Part shown: piece by piece, positions 23,303 to 36,060 of the stretch
How positions within the stretch are numbered: the first letter of the stretch is position 1
Layout: every line of letters starts with the position of its first letter
Assembly: GCA_902729315.2 (NCBI GenBank)
Contig: LR746271.1
Span: forward strand, 4,052,001-4,116,000
DNA from: Spirodela intermedia
Lineage: Eukaryota; Streptophyta; Magnoliopsida; Alismatales; Araceae
Direction: 5' to 3'
DNA: 64,000 nucleotides
The notes under the pieces: model-generated
What the model was told of the DNA's origin: nothing
Database searches by the model: none
The model's input: only the letters and a program-made list of their open reading frames with translations
Program-made: the position numbers and the translations under genes

Positions 23303-24730
23303 TGAACCATGATTGTGAGGTGTGTCCCCTATCCATGTCCTGTACTAGTTAGTTTGTCCTGCAAGTGAGTCAAAAAAATAGTTGGACAGAGTCGTGAGTA
23401 ATGTGCTTGAGTGGTTAAGGGTTGACGGGGCACGTGTGCATCATTCTCCTTCCCCATCATCGGTTGCTAGCTGAGTGTGGGGCAAAGAACAATCATACAC
23501 ATGCAAAAGAGAACTTATTGATGACAGAATCTTGTATTCTTGTATTTGTCTCAAAACTCAGAAATTAGTAGATGTGAGACTAAAGTGACATCACAACTTT
23601 CTAGAAGGTTTTTTTAATGATTTCTTGTTTTAATATCTACAATACCCTTAGTTTGTGAGAAATAAATACCTTTATAAAGTCACCTTATAAGGATATTCAC
23701 CACATACTTATTTTACTCTCTCTTATATAGATAGGTGACCGGCAAGAGTTTGAATCCCACCAAAGTAAAAATTTCTATTTTTATTTGATTAAATCATGAT
23801 TTTCCTACAAAACATCGATCAATGATTAAGTCACTAGAATTCCTTAATCATTAGTGAAAATCTCGTCAACATGATTCACAAAGCATCATTATCTCAAATT
23901 GTCAAATGATTTTAGATAAATGGATCATGAATCTACCGAGTAAATTATCTTCTATTGATCGATGAACAAGTCATCATTTCGAAGAGGATAATCTATTGGG
24001 AGACAAGTCCTCTCGAACACTTAGAATTCTAATGTATTGCCATCGTGACCTCAGAATTCTATTTTATTATTTTTAATAAGTTTAACTTTCTCCATCATTT
24101 TTTAGACTATAAAAAGAGATTTAGAGAATGCCTAGGTCATCTATGACCAAAGAGAACTTTGGGGCCATGATAATCCTCCTAAATATATAAAATTCTAACG
24201 ATTACTATCGCAAGGTTGAAATGTTACCTTTCTTGCTTTCAACTTAATTTTTACTTAATTTAGTGATACTTTGTGTGATTTTAAGTATCAAAACTCTTCT
24301 TTATTAAATTAAATTCTTCTAAGTTTTATATAACTTAATTTGATTAGTTAAATCTTCTATAATCACTTATTAAGATTTGTTGAGTGAAACTTTATTTCTA
24401 ATCGATTTGTGTTTGCTAGGGTGTTGATGTTATCTTGATGTCTACACCCTTATTTTTATTTTTGTGAATTTTTAACTATATTTTATCTTCATTGATTGGT
24501 TTAAAAATCATAATAAATAGTATTGTCTATGAATTGTTTTGAAATATTACTTGATATTATATTACGTCTCTATGCTTAATTTTTAAATCTCCATTATATT
24601 TGGAACCTCCTACCTAATTATAATTAATTTATTAATTCTAAAATATTTTTAAAAATTGAAAAAATGATATTTTCTAGTTTTATAAATATTTAATTTATAT
24701 TATTTAATAAACAACAACTTAGTCAAGTCA
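23303..24730 (+). mobile_element. Solo LTR I (family 1), 5' deleted
   Basis: From about 23340 it follows the family 1 LTR to its end (ACTTAGTCAAGTCA). The first 200 or so bases of the family are missing. A candidate duplication AAAGG lies at 23298-23302 and 24731-24735. If that is the true target site, the deletion happened after insertion and the host frame reads on across the site. Confidence 0.65.
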
Positions 24731-25002
24731 AAAGGTTATCAACCAGTTCTCTATGACACTAAAGTAGTGGTATTTAAATATGAACATTTACTTGACAACT
24801 TTAAATAGCCAACCTATGACTGCTTAATAAACATAATAAAGAATACAAAAGTTGAGGCTTTGAGTGTAAAGTTTGTTTAAGGTTGACTAAATCAATATAG
24901 CAGCTAGTGTTAATTGTGATCTCTTCCCCATTAATATATGGCAATTAACTATTCTTTATTTAACACTAGTAACCTCTTAGTCCCTATTGGAATTTCTCTG
25001 TA
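24731..25002. other. No gene recognised
   Basis: AT-rich host sequence between LTR I and the direct repeat that flanks block K2. Confidence 0.4.
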
Positions 25003-25185
25003 GCCTCTCAAATAAAGTTCAAGGTGCAAATGTGTGCAATCAATTTTGATGAGGAATGTCCAACAACTAGAAGCACGATTCTGCCATTGAAAACCACATC
25101 TATTCATAGTTCTGAATGTGTTAGAAATATCAGCCTTAAATTCAAAATGTCTTTCGAGATTGACATATGAAAAACTAAATCAATT
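25003..25185. repeat. Direct repeat flanking K2, left copy
   Basis: About 160 bases match 27318-27475 in the same orientation (anchors CCTCTCAAATAA, AGGAATGTCCAACAAC, AGAAATATCAGCC). On the minus strand it is open over about 49 codons. It looks like a duplicated piece of an older, perhaps once-coding, sequence. I do not recognise the protein. Confidence 0.55.
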
Positions 25186-25204
25186 AACACTGATTAAAAA
25201 TAAA

Positions 25205-27315
25205 TCTCCTTGTCAATGATGTGCACTTATCATTGTGTTTAAATGCCCATTATCTAATAATATTTATAACTAAGACTCAATAAAATATTAATACGGAAGT
25301 AAGTCCCAGTTCAAACACTAGAAGATTGATTAATCTCTCGTGAAAATTAATTTAGTTTATATATAAAGTGATTTTAATATTTTATTAATATTTAACAGAA
25401 ATAATAAAGTAGAAGGGTGAGGTGAGAAGAACAAAGGAAGGGAAGTAGAGAAAGGAAGGAGGAAGAGAGAGAGAGAAGAAAGAGAGCTCTCACAAAAGAC
25501 AAGAGAAGAGGTCTCTTAGGAAAGAAAGAGAAAGAGGAGAAAATCTCACGTGAGACGAAGAGAGAGAAAAGTCACATGAGAGAGAGAGGAGAGAGAGAAA
25601 AAGGGGGAGATCTCACGAGAGATGGGGAGAGAAGAAAAGGTCTCACGAGAAAGGGAGAAAGAGAAATAAGACCATAATAAAGAAAGAGAGAAATATGGTC
25701 AACCCTTTTCATAGTGACCATTTATCTCAAATGAATATATGCTCAAAAGTTGACACACATGACATGAGGTTAGTCGTGAATGTCTCCACATTGTTTTAAC
25801 AGTTCAACGATTATTAAGTAGCCTTTAACCATACTAATTTCACATTCGAAAAGAGAAAAATACTAATTATTCACTGAACATTAGGAACATGAATACGTCA
25901 AGATTCGATTGTGAAAATCAATAGAAAATAAGTTCTTAGCTTAATCTTAGATGAGTTTCAAAGGATTCAGAAGAAAAACAAGATGATTCATCAAGTTTTG
26001 AATTAGTTCTGCTCATTTCAATTGAAACATTCATCAAACAAAAATAACTTGCCATAAAATATAAATAAATGACAAAAGTAAGTAAATAAATGCTAAAAGT
26101 AGAAAATAATCATTGTCCAAGTTTACTTTACCTCTTGGGCAACTAAAGATATTGGTGTGACAGCTTGGTTTTGTCCAAATGTGTCACACCACGTTAGAAG
26201 TCATAGAAGTATCATTCAAAAGCATTGTGCCACTTGCTAGGGAGATCTGCTGAAAGAAGGGTTGACCATCCTATCACTATCATCTAGGGGAAGAAGGAGA
26301 GAGTTGACCACTCATCGAAGACTTGAGTGCAGTCGAGGGAGGAAGGAATGAGCTTCCCGATCATCAGAGATGTTGATCGCACAAAAAGAGGGAGGAAACA
26401 GATTGTCATATTCATGACTACCATCGTGATTGTAAAGATAATCGATAGTGTCTATTTTACGAGATAATAATCAATTATTATCTTTATATCCTTCATAGTG
26501 ATACATGCGACAACTTAAGTTTATGATATAGTGATGCTTCAAGAGCCATTGGATTAGATGTGCTTGGTCATGTGACATGCTGAGCGGTGCAAGATTAACC
26601 CATCATGAACTGCTACCGATCAAAAACTGAAGTCCTTGATACCATCGCACCTCCTTAGCTGTCAGATCATCATTTAAGGCGATATGTGTGCTGAACGACA
26701 TTGAATTCTCAAGCCATTAGTGGATTACTTTATGCATCTGGTATCATGGCGTCTCACCCACTACACAATTTGGTTTATCTGATGATGTAGTTGGCTGAAT
26801 ACCGCTACATGACACTGTGCTCTAGATAGCTGCCCTGAAACATGTTAAAAAACTTTATTCCCCCATCAAAAATATTTCAATGACTGAGCAGAATTTAAAT
26901 CAAAACTATGCTCAATAATTAAGATCATCTTGGGAGAAGAGAAAAAGGTGGTCCACCCTCATGCACACATGTGTGTATGATGCTCCTTGCTCCACGACTA
27001 GTAGGCCACCAGGACATGGCAGGGGAGTGGTGCACACATGCACAAAGCGAGTCCTTTACCACTCTACATAGCTCGTGGCTTCCTCAGTCTGGGTCTACCC
27101 GAGTACTCAACCGCGGCGCCCCTTCGAGTCAATTGCTGAGTGCCAACTTGTGAATGGGCAGAATATTTTTTATATTTTTAAATAATCTAAAATTATGCTA
27201 GGTATTTTAACTTCATACTTCTAAAATTAACAATATATCTTATATTTATTCTACAAGTTAAAAAAGTTAAATCAAATAATAAAACTAATTAAAACACAAA
27301 AAACTAGCTTTAACA
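25205..27315 (-). mobile_element. LTR-like block K2, inverted partner of K1
   Basis: It aligns in reverse complement with K1 (14585-18485 minus solo LTR A). Shared anchors include the AGTGCACATCA end, the GA-rich tract at 25430-25690 matching the CT-rich tract of K1, and the ACCAAGCACATCTAAT motif. It contains no solo LTR A, so it shows the empty site. No coding domains are present. Confidence 0.6.
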
Positions 27316-27317
27316 CC

Positions 27318-27475
27318 TCTCAAATAAGGTTCAAGGTGCAAATGTGTGTAGCCAATTTTTATGAGGAATGTCCAACAACTAGAAGCACAATTCTACCATT
27401 CAAAACCACATCTATTTGTAGTTCAGAATGTGTTAGAAATATCAGCCTTAAATTAGATGTCGACATATTTGAACA
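27318..27475. repeat. Direct repeat flanking K2, right copy
   Basis: Partner of 25003-25185. Beyond the shared part the right copy runs into 27476-28690, so the right copy is probably the original one. Confidence 0.55.
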
Positions 27476-28699
27476 TACTTTCTGATTAGGAAACCAAAGG
27501 GTTACTTTGTAAGTCCATTGTCAACAATAAGCCATCTCCATTGAGTTCCCCTTGGATTTAAGGAGAATATCTAAACCAATACGTTACATCCTTTCTTGGT
27601 TATTTCTCATAGAAACTAGCCTTCATTTTCTTATCCCTTGCCCAATAGATAGTGGTTGACCATAAAATGTTGATAGGTGATAGAGACTGCCAATACATCT
27701 CCACTTTGTCTTTAGTACTGATGGTGAAACATGAATTCATCACTTTCCTACACTGAATGCTCAGAAATGGTGGCATTATAAACATTTTCTTAGCTAGATG
27801 TTTGTGCATAAAAAAATTGTAACAAATGTCAAGCTATCTCTGCCATCTATACAAACCTGAGCTCATTTAACAACTAGAGTCATTTTTCATACAAAATACA
27901 TGTAAGTTTAACATCACTCATGCGATTGTGTTTAGGATTATAACAATGCTTCTTCCTCAGATCCGTTCTTAACACTAGCATCTTTCATGTCCAAGCTCTA
28001 TAACCTAATGTATTAAATTGCTCCTCTTGCTGGAGACAAGATATTGATTTGACATTTCAATCCATGTTGATATAAAACCTAGTTCACACATCACTTTTGG
28101 TCCTTCAAATTGGAGAGCGAAAGGTTTCACAAGATTAGAATTTGAAGACCATAGAGTGACAAAAGCGGCTGTAGACCTGTTCTAATCAGTTTCGGCAGCC
28201 AGAAGTCTGTCAATTTGTACCATCCCTTTCTTGAGCTCCCTTGCTTCCCTTTGCACTATAGAAGACTGTTGCACTTGTGCACTACTCTAGCTGGAAAGAA
28301 AAACAAGCATCTCATTCACTCTATAAAGAGAGGTTGTAAGGGTCATTCACACCACAAGGAGAGATTGTGAGGGGTAGTTATTCAGCACAACCCTCATACC
28401 TACAGCTGCTGTCTACTATTCTGTCTTTCAACCACCATTAGGCTTTGAGGTCATCCACCATCAGCCAGTCACCTGCCATTCATCATCTGCTTTCCACCAT
28501 CCACTATAGTCATAGTCTACCTATGCCAGTCCCACCATTGCCATCAACCAAGGCCTCCAAGCCATTTCCACCATCGTCAGCCCTGCTGTTACTATTCATA
28601 GTCACCATATTGCCATCACCCCCTTGTCAGTTTTCACCCTGAAAACTGTCATCCACCACTCCCTCGCCCATTTGTCCTATGTCACTCGAGTATTAAACT
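27476..28699 (-). other. Possible decayed coding sequence, unrecognised
   Basis: The minus strand from about 27810 down into the direct repeat gives protein-like translation with Trp- and Lys-rich stretches broken by a few stops. It joins in the same direction with the frame of the right direct repeat. No family is recognised. From 27840 to 28699 nothing else can be identified. Confidence 0.3.
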
Positions 28700-28990
28700 T
28701 TTGTATGAAATGTGAATACATAAAATATGAATAATTTTAGCAAGGACCTTGCAAATGTATCAAGATGGAACATGGGTCTCATACAAGATTGTTCTCAAGT
28801 GAACATTACTATTAGTTTAAAGTGAATTCAATGCTGTCTTCTATGGATTTTATTGATATGTAAGTTTTGGAGCACAACTAAACCATAGAATAATATATAT
28901 ATATATATTTTATTGTGTTAACATATCTACTTGTTGAACCAAAATCTCTAAAAATCATGTGCACATGACACTTTTGGGAAGAGTATGCAT
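28700..28990. repeat. Repeat X, copy 1
   Basis: This block aligns in reverse complement with 62440-62735. Anchors include ATCAAGATGGAACATGGG, GGATTTTATTGATATG and ACTTGTTGAACCAAAA. No coding capacity is apparent. Confidence 0.55.
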
Positions 28991-31900
28991 AGGGCAGATT
29001 GGTGAAAAAAAATCCCAAGATAAGCTTAAAAACCTTCTATTGTACTTCATTGAGGATACATGGGCTTTTGTTCATCATTAAAAGTAAATTAATTTTCGAC
29101 TTCAAATTACATAGTAAGAAATCTATAGTCTAGGGAGAAAACAGCACGTGGAGTTCCGTTCACAATGGTAAGTTTTCAGGCATGCCGTAAATGTTAATGT
29201 TTCAAGTCAGTTGTGGAATACATATATATAGTATATTACATTTTAGACATGTTCTTCAACCTCTGTTCTCAATAAATAGTGGTAATCTCCGCATTGGCGT
29301 GAGAGAATGATAATAGGAAGACGGAGAAACTTCTCTCCATGGAATTGTGGCCGTTCTGTTCCAACGGCATCGCAGTTAGAAAACGGTGTGCTCCTACGAC
29401 ACTGACCTATTCCAACCGTCACATATTTCGTCTCTTCGACCTACTCTTGGAGACTAGATGATGGGAACTACTACTAACATCACTGTAAAGACCTGGTTAA
29501 CCTATCCTATCTGTAAGATGAGTCTATTACTTCATTTGGTTGATGAAAGTATAAGCGCCCATCAACCCTTCCAAGGAAGCAGTGCCTGCCCCTATTCCAC
29601 GATCGATCTTTCCTCCGTCGGGCAGCGTAAATAGCGGCAAGTGGAATATAGATGATAATAGCATACCTACCCTAAGGTCCTACACATTAACATCGTCCAA
29701 AAGGAGGGATGGGATCCTCTACAGCAAAGGCTACTGCCAGATCTTGCAGGCGACAGATGCGAAGATTTGCCTGGGTACCATGCGCTTTTTGCAGGAAAAG
29801 AATAAGATGATCATCTAAAAGTTCTAGGGCTAAATTCACAGTTCATCGGCGCTTTGGATTGCATTTATGCAATTTCATTAGAAAGACAGGGAGAGAGCGT
29901 GAAAGAGAGGCCTATGTCTACGGTGATGGCGATGGATTGCCAAATGGAACTGAATCAACAAGTGCAGAAGGGATGCTGCAGAATCTATCTGGCGACGAGT
30001 GTAGGACGCGCTATGTTCCCTTAATCGGATAGTGAAAGCCAATGCGATGCTGAAGTTTTAATGGCGTGGGAATGCGAGAAAAGTTTAATTGAACTCTAAC
30101 CTGATAAATCAATCTTTTAGCATTCCTCCAAACAGATAGATCAGCTTAAACAATGCCTTATAATCAGAAAAACAGATAGAAATATGTCCCCCACACTAAT
30201 TGGTACTATGATCGAGCTTGCCGCAGAACTAATAAGGTTTTTCCGAATAATAATAATCAAAATACCTTTAAATCACAAAAGTCAGTAGGGTAAGTCGGTA
30301 TTATTATACGCAATATGCAAACATATTGCGGCTCAGTATAAGAACGCCAGCGTTTAGCCTTTTATTATTTAATATTAGTGCTATTTGGAGCTGACTCATT
30401 TTTTTTGGGGCGAACGGTGAAAAGCCAACTGTTTCCATTAATATCCTTGCCTAAAATAATCAACTCTATGTTTAGAACAAAGGGGATGGTTTATTGTCTG
30501 TTTCTGAACGATCTAAAATCTGCACTTTCGAAATGTTTGATTCGTCTTTACGTTCCATCAAGTACAGATGGACTGAATGACGATAAAGTCTTAATAGGTT
30601 AAGTCAATATAAACAAGAAACACTTATTATGTATACATCATTAATCACAATTTTATTTAACAATGTTTAGATTCACTTGTTAGGCCATTGTTTAGTGTGA
30701 AAGGTGTTTAAATTTGTAAGTCACAAGAAAGGGTGAAGGGGAATAATATCTTTGACTTTATAATACGATGTCAGAACTTATCACTTTACACTATCAGTCT
30801 GGCTCGGATTGTCACGTTGACTGTAGACTGGTTTTCGCTGAAAGAGAATGGCAAGAAAACCCTCATCGTTCTCATAGATTTTTTAATTGTCTAGTTTACC
30901 GTTATCTTCATAGCCGATGGACAAGCCGAACGGTGCCAACAATTCTCTTCTATCTTCCCCACAGAAGATCGAGTACAGGCGCACAGCAGTCCTCTCTCTT
31001 ATCCCCAAAGAAATCCAATAAGAGCACACCAACTACTAACTCGTTTCGATATGATGTACTCCTCAAGTTCAACGATTATCTTCACTTCTTTAAATCATCT
31101 CTCGTCTGTGTCAGGAGTTTCACCTGAAAAGCGAACTTTGCATAAATGGAGGAAACCACAAAAACTGAGGAATTCTCTTTCGCTGGTCTCGGAGTAAGCC
31201 TTTTGGGCATTACGTTACTAAATTGTAGCTTCGGTTATTGCGGAAATATTCCAGATAAATTGTGCCAACGAAGGGTGCTGCCCGTTCTTTCCGTCGTAAA
31301 CTTTCGGGAGATGATCCACAGAGCAGAACAGAACAGCGAAAGCATTACCCTTCGTGCAATAAAGATAGTTCAACGCAGGAAACACGAAAAGATTAATATC
31401 AAGTCTTGCGTGCAGTTGTGCAAGCATTGTGGCCGACTTAAAGAAAGGGAAGCGATAATAAGACGAGAGGAATAGGGACGCCTACTTCAGAAGGCTAAGA
31501 GAGAAGAGGAACTAGCCATATTCCTTCGCGAGAAGACAGAAAGGTCTTATACTCTAGCCCCGTGGGGTCCTACCAAATGTGAGAACTAAAGTTTTTACAA
31601 CCATATAGCCGATAATGTATGTTGGATTGGACTGCGTACTAACGGAACAAAGCATGCATGACGTTACTTGTGGAAATCGCCCGTCCCCCCAGTCACCCTC
31701 GTGTCCCATTTTTGGAATGTTTCATTTCTTGCTCTTCACATGTCTTTGTGCAGATTGAGTTTAAGTAAATGGCTCCATCATTTTGGTCTCCAAAAACGAT
31801 CTTCACTTCTGTGTGAGTTAGGAAACAAAATGGAAGGAGTAGTTATTCTGGTCAAATTGACTCTTAATAGCAGAAAGTATATATTTTTTATATAGCTTCT

Positions 31901-34628
31901 AATTAGAAAATTATAGTCACGGTTTTTTCTAAACAATCCTCCACACTTGCTTATATTTGATAAACAGTGACCGTCACTGAAATTCGTTGTCAGAAAAAAT
32001 GTGTCGACTGGCTTTCTTGGTTGGACTATCTATTAATTACTTTATTAATGCTTTTGCAATCTGCACACCTTATTTGCCACTACGTTTTTCGTCCTTTGAA
32101 GGGAGAAAACTTGTATTTATATTCTGAATCTTTAAATATGCTATCTTTTCAAAAGTTATTTGATAAACACCTTAAATTAGGTCTTCCATAGGAACCCGTC
32201 TAAATTTCCATTAAGAGTGTTCCTTTATATCCTATATAGTGCATGTCTCACGTCAAGAAACGAAGATACAACACAAATGACCATGACACATTCATTTATG
32301 AGACATTTAGTTAGACAACGTTTTGATACTAGTGTTTCCTGATTTCATAAGATTAATCCTATGTCCGAAGACAGTTTCCAAAAGAAATGTTTTGGGAAAA
32401 ACTTCCGACTTCGATTGTAAATTCAATCATTAATGTAAAAATTTGATGTTCATTTAATGATGTAATAGCATAGGATAGATTATACAATTTCATTTTCTAA
32501 ATTCCTTGACACTTTCCTCCTTTTTATGTTCAAATGGGATTGTAAGATAGGCTTCTAAATGAACATAGACTTAATTGGGAAACTACTTAAGCAACGGTAA
32601 TATATCAAAGGGTGAGAATCATGTTAGGATATACTACTAATGACATGAAATATTTTTTCTTTCATTGTGCACAATTAAGTCCATTTTAAGCGATTTATTT
32701 CTGATGATAAATAAATATGTTAAAAAAATTTGTCTTTTTTGTGACTCATGTGATAACTCAAAATTTTAGGAAATTTCTGAAGTTATATTATACTGATTAT
32801 CATCACTTTTGCCTTACTTTGTATAATTATGCTTTTGATATTTGGGAATGAAATTCTCTTTCCAATGATAATGTTTTGAGTCAATTACTACTGTAATTGT
32901 AACTACATAATTAAGAGTAGCTCTTTCAGGTGAGGAGAGATCTTCACCTTTCTTGTTTTCTAGCCTCAAATACTTCCTAGTGTGTTCACAGATTCAGGTC
33001 CACAACAGATCAAGATGATGACCCGACAAAAGAAATAATGTTGAGGATTAAAGATCTTCCAGTCTCTCCCATAAAAGGAAGCTTAGTCTGAAAGCGAAAA
33101 TGAGTAACATGATCCTTGAGAGATGCCAAAACCCAAATATCTGCAGTGTTACAAAACTACCTCCTTTTACTTTTGACTAAAAGTAACCCAATAAAAATTA
33201 GATGAACCTGGAGGTTGCCAGAGACGAAACTCTCTTCATAAAATTGGGTAAAAGTCTAAACTTATGTCTGTCATAACTATGAGAATACACCTGCTGTGGT
33301 TTGTGGAATCATAATCTAAAACAATTCAGATTGAAGAAGCAGATGAGGTGTGGTTATTATGACATGAGGACAAAAACTCCTGTTAATTATGGCGACAATT
33401 TGATTTTTCCGAAGTTAGCAGTGCATTCAATCATTTTTTATGCACTTCTTAGTCATTACAATTAGTTAATCCATCACAAGTAAGAACAAATTTTCCTAGA
33501 ATAGTCTTCAACCACGTAAGTATCTCTTCTGGAAGGACAAAATGAGGCATCGGTCCGTATTTAGTGGCTAACATGTGGAAGTCATGTAGTTAATTTCAAT
33601 AGTGTTTCGCAAAACCTGGAAGGATGTACCGAAGAGAATTATTATATCGTTTTCTATACTCCTTTGGTTGAGGAGGCTTCCGGTTTGAAATTAAATGAAA
33701 TTCGTTTGACATCTCCTGTAGGACACCTTTTCTGATTTCTGTTCCCAAGAACAAACAGTGTCACTGGATGATCAGAAAATATTAGAAAATAATCCTCAAT
33801 TATATACACGAGCACTATCCATTCAAGTATGACTGAAATGGGCAGCTTTGCTTCTTTCTCTCCGATGTTCCCCTTCTGGATTTTTCGAGAAAACCTTGGC
33901 AAATCTATACCTGCGGCTACTTCAACTGCCCATGATGGATAGTAGCGACGTCAAGGACGGGAGTTTATAGCATCTCCTAATTCTACTTGTTGGCTTCTCT
34001 CCTCGTTAACGCTCATCAGGCGCGTTGCCGAGAATCGCGTAGAGTTTTGCCCATCTCGCGTAATTCCATCTACGGAACTGATCACGCTTCCGAATAACAT
34101 GGGCAGAGTTTTTTATCAGGTTGATGAGCTTGCAGAGGCATATTAGATGGGAAGTAGTCAGGCATAGAGACGCTGTTGTTGTCTTTCAAGTTTCCCCGGT
34201 TGGAGAGCTGAATTTGCGACTTCTAAAGCCTTATTATGTTTTATGTCTAACTGTCGGTCCTCCTTATCCAATTCAAAGTATATATAAAAATGAACCACTT
34301 TTTTAACAAAAAGAAAATTTCCCAGGGCTCAAAATCATGACCAAAATGTCTACAGATAAAAAGAATGTGTCAAGGTTTATTTCTCGCAGAATCTAATTTC
34401 TATCGAGGTCAAAGACTAAATTAATACTCCATGTGCAGTTTGAGAATTTTAGGGAGGACCTCAGTTATGCTAAGGAGCTTCTCTTCAAAATAAACTCGAA
34501 TTCCTATCCGAAGAACTACAATTGGTGAATTATCGAATCATCACGATGCACAAATAATGACAAGAAGATGCTACCTGCATATGAGAAAAGCTTTGGAAAA
34601 CCAAGGTTGAGGAAGGTCTGGGAACGCA
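28991..34628. other. Transposon-poor stretch 3' of the TCP gene
   Basis: No recognisable genes, LTRs or domains are seen over 5.6 kb. Several short open frames (29582-29818, 30768-31127, 31146-31475) have no family resemblance and I do not call them. It may hold regulatory sequence for the TCP gene or an unrecognised single-copy transcript. An AATAAA-type signal on the minus strand lies near 34377, about 250 bases past the TCP stop codon. Confidence 0.4.
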
Positions 34629-35480
34629 TCACGTTGACGTATTAAATGGTTCCCACTCTCTACCTTCAACCTGATACTCAGGCAGGAGAATCCGATGATC
34701 CTCAAAATTAGCTGATTGTTGTATAACCCACTGTTCTATTGCAAAGCCACCGGCTTCCGCGTTGTTGTTATCATGGTGAGTGTAGTCGAAGATTGAGATA
34801 TGCCCAGATCCGGCGGAAGTCAACGAGCTCGGACGCCCCACCTCAGACACCACCTCCATCATCTTCTTCTCCCTGGTTCTCTCTCTGGCTCTCGCCCTAG
34901 CCATAACTCTCGACTCCCTCGCCTGGGAAGGATGTGGGAGAGCCTTCCGCGCCGGATCAGCAGTAACTCCGCTTGGCCTGGGTGGGGTGGTTTTCACGTT
35001 TAGTCCAAGCGAGTTAACCTCGCACTCGGAAGTGGAGGACTCACCCTTGGAGTCACTCTGTGGAGGGATGAGCCCCCCTATGGCGGTTCCTGATTTGGCC
35101 ATGAGCCAGTCGACTGTGTTGCTAGCCTTGTCGAACCCTAGCATGTCCTGGAGATCGAAGAACCTCCTGGCGACGTCGAGGGAGAGCCTCATCCGCCGGT
35201 CTCTTGGCCCTTGAGCTGTGAATATCTTGCTGTGGCGATCCTTCCTTTGAGATCTCCTCCGGCCCCGTGCCCCATCACTCCCCGGAGTAGTTGAAGATTC
35301 TCTCGGAGGTGACGAGACTTTGGGCTCCAGCGCCGGTGTATGGTCGTCATCACGGTTAGCAACGAGACGGTCACTTGAAAGGCCACGGTCCAGAGACGGA
35401 GGATGATGGAGCTGGTTCATTTCATGGTATCCGAGTAGGGACCTGTTGAAGGTGTGTGATATTCTGGATAGAGGGAACAT
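34629..35480 (-). CDS. TCP transcription factor, CYC/TB1 (ECE) clade
   Basis: The single open frame encodes 283 residues starting at a true ATG (M-F-P, as is common in this clade). The TCP domain lies at about residues 79-137: a basic region (K-D-R-H-S-K-I), then helix-loop-helix with [16 protein letters not shown] and a T-V-D-W-L second helix. Residues 152-154 are E-C-E, the hallmark of the ECE lineage. The Arg-rich R domain is at about 187-207. These features place it in class II TCPs with TEOSINTE BRANCHED1 and CYCLOIDEA. Such nuclear factors bind GGNCCC-type sites as dimers and usually repress growth of axillary buds or shape flower symmetry. The role here is inferred. No stop, frameshift or domain loss is seen. 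It lies in a transposon-poor island between inverted PCR copies. The long TC-rich tract starts about 190 bases upstream of the ATG. Confidence 0.93.
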   Translation of the reverse strand: MFPLSRISHTFNRSLLGYHEMNQLHHPPSLDRGLSSDRLVANRDDDHTPALEPKVSSPPRESSTTPGSDGARGRRRSQRKDRHSKIFTAQGPRDRRMRLSLDVARRFFDLQDMLGFDKASNTVDWLMAKSGTAIGGLIPPQSDSKGESSTSECEVNSLGLNVKTTPPRPSGVTADPARKALPHPSQARESRVMARARARERTREKKMMEVVSEVGRPSSLTSAGSGHISIFDYTHHDNNNAEAGGFAIEQWVIQQSANFEDHRILLPEYQVEGREWEPFNTST

Positions 35481-35667
35481 ATATGGAGGATTTAGGGTTT
35501 CTCACAGTGCCTACCTCGAGTTGTGAAGCGGGAACTTTCACCGAACTACCATGGCGTGTGTCTATCTTCTCTTGCATACCTGAAGAGGTCTCTGAAGCTG
35601 CTGTCATGAAACGTGTTTTCACTCAAAGTACCAGCTTTCCAAGATCACATTGGCATGGCTGAGAGGA

Positions 35668-35712
<45 letters not shown>

Positions 35713-35832
35713 AAAAGAGAGAGAGAGCGAGAGAGAGAGAGAGAGAAAAGAAAAAGAGAGAGAGCGATAGAGAGAGAGGGAGAGAGAGAGAAGAAAAAGA
35801 GAGAGATGGAGAGAGGGAAAGAGAGAGAGGAG

Positions 35833-35875
<43 letters not shown>

Positions 35876-36060
35876 AAAAGAGAGAGAGAGCGAGAGAGAG
35901 AGAGAGAGAAAAGAAAAAGAGAGAGAGCGATAGAGAGAGAGGGAGAGAGAGAGAAGAAAAAGAGAGAGATGGAGAGAGGGAAAGAGAGAGAGGTAGAGAA
36001 GGGACTGAAGTTGAGGTGCAGTGGGTGGAGATCTGACTCCCCTCGTTTGGTATTTATTGG
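35481..36060 (-). promoter_or_regulatory. 5' leader/promoter of the TCP gene
   Basis: On the gene's sense strand this region is strongly pyrimidine-rich because of the tract at 35668-35996. An AATAAATA sequence on the minus strand near 36050 is a weak TATA candidate. Whether the tract is in the transcribed leader or the promoter cannot be decided from sequence. Confidence 0.4.
35668..35996. repeat. Compound (GA)n tract with two 163-bp units
   Basis: The tract is made of GA runs interrupted by GAAGAAAAAG, GCGAGAG, GCGATAG and GATGGAG blocks. The order of interruptions repeats almost perfectly with a period of 163 bases (for example GCGAGAG at 35727 and 35890, GATGG at 35806 and 35969). The near identity suggests a recent tandem duplication of an imperfect microsatellite. 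The long frames across it are low-complexity and not genes. Confidence 0.85.

Noticed and set aside
30768-31475. Two adjacent 110-120 codon frames on the plus strand
   Set aside because: No domain, splice pattern or codon signal was recognised. They may be chance frames in the transposon-poor block.
35650-36036. Long Glu/Arg-rich (plus) and Ser/Leu-rich (minus) open frames
   Set aside because: They are translations of the GA microsatellite tract, with no domain and the same repeat in every frame.
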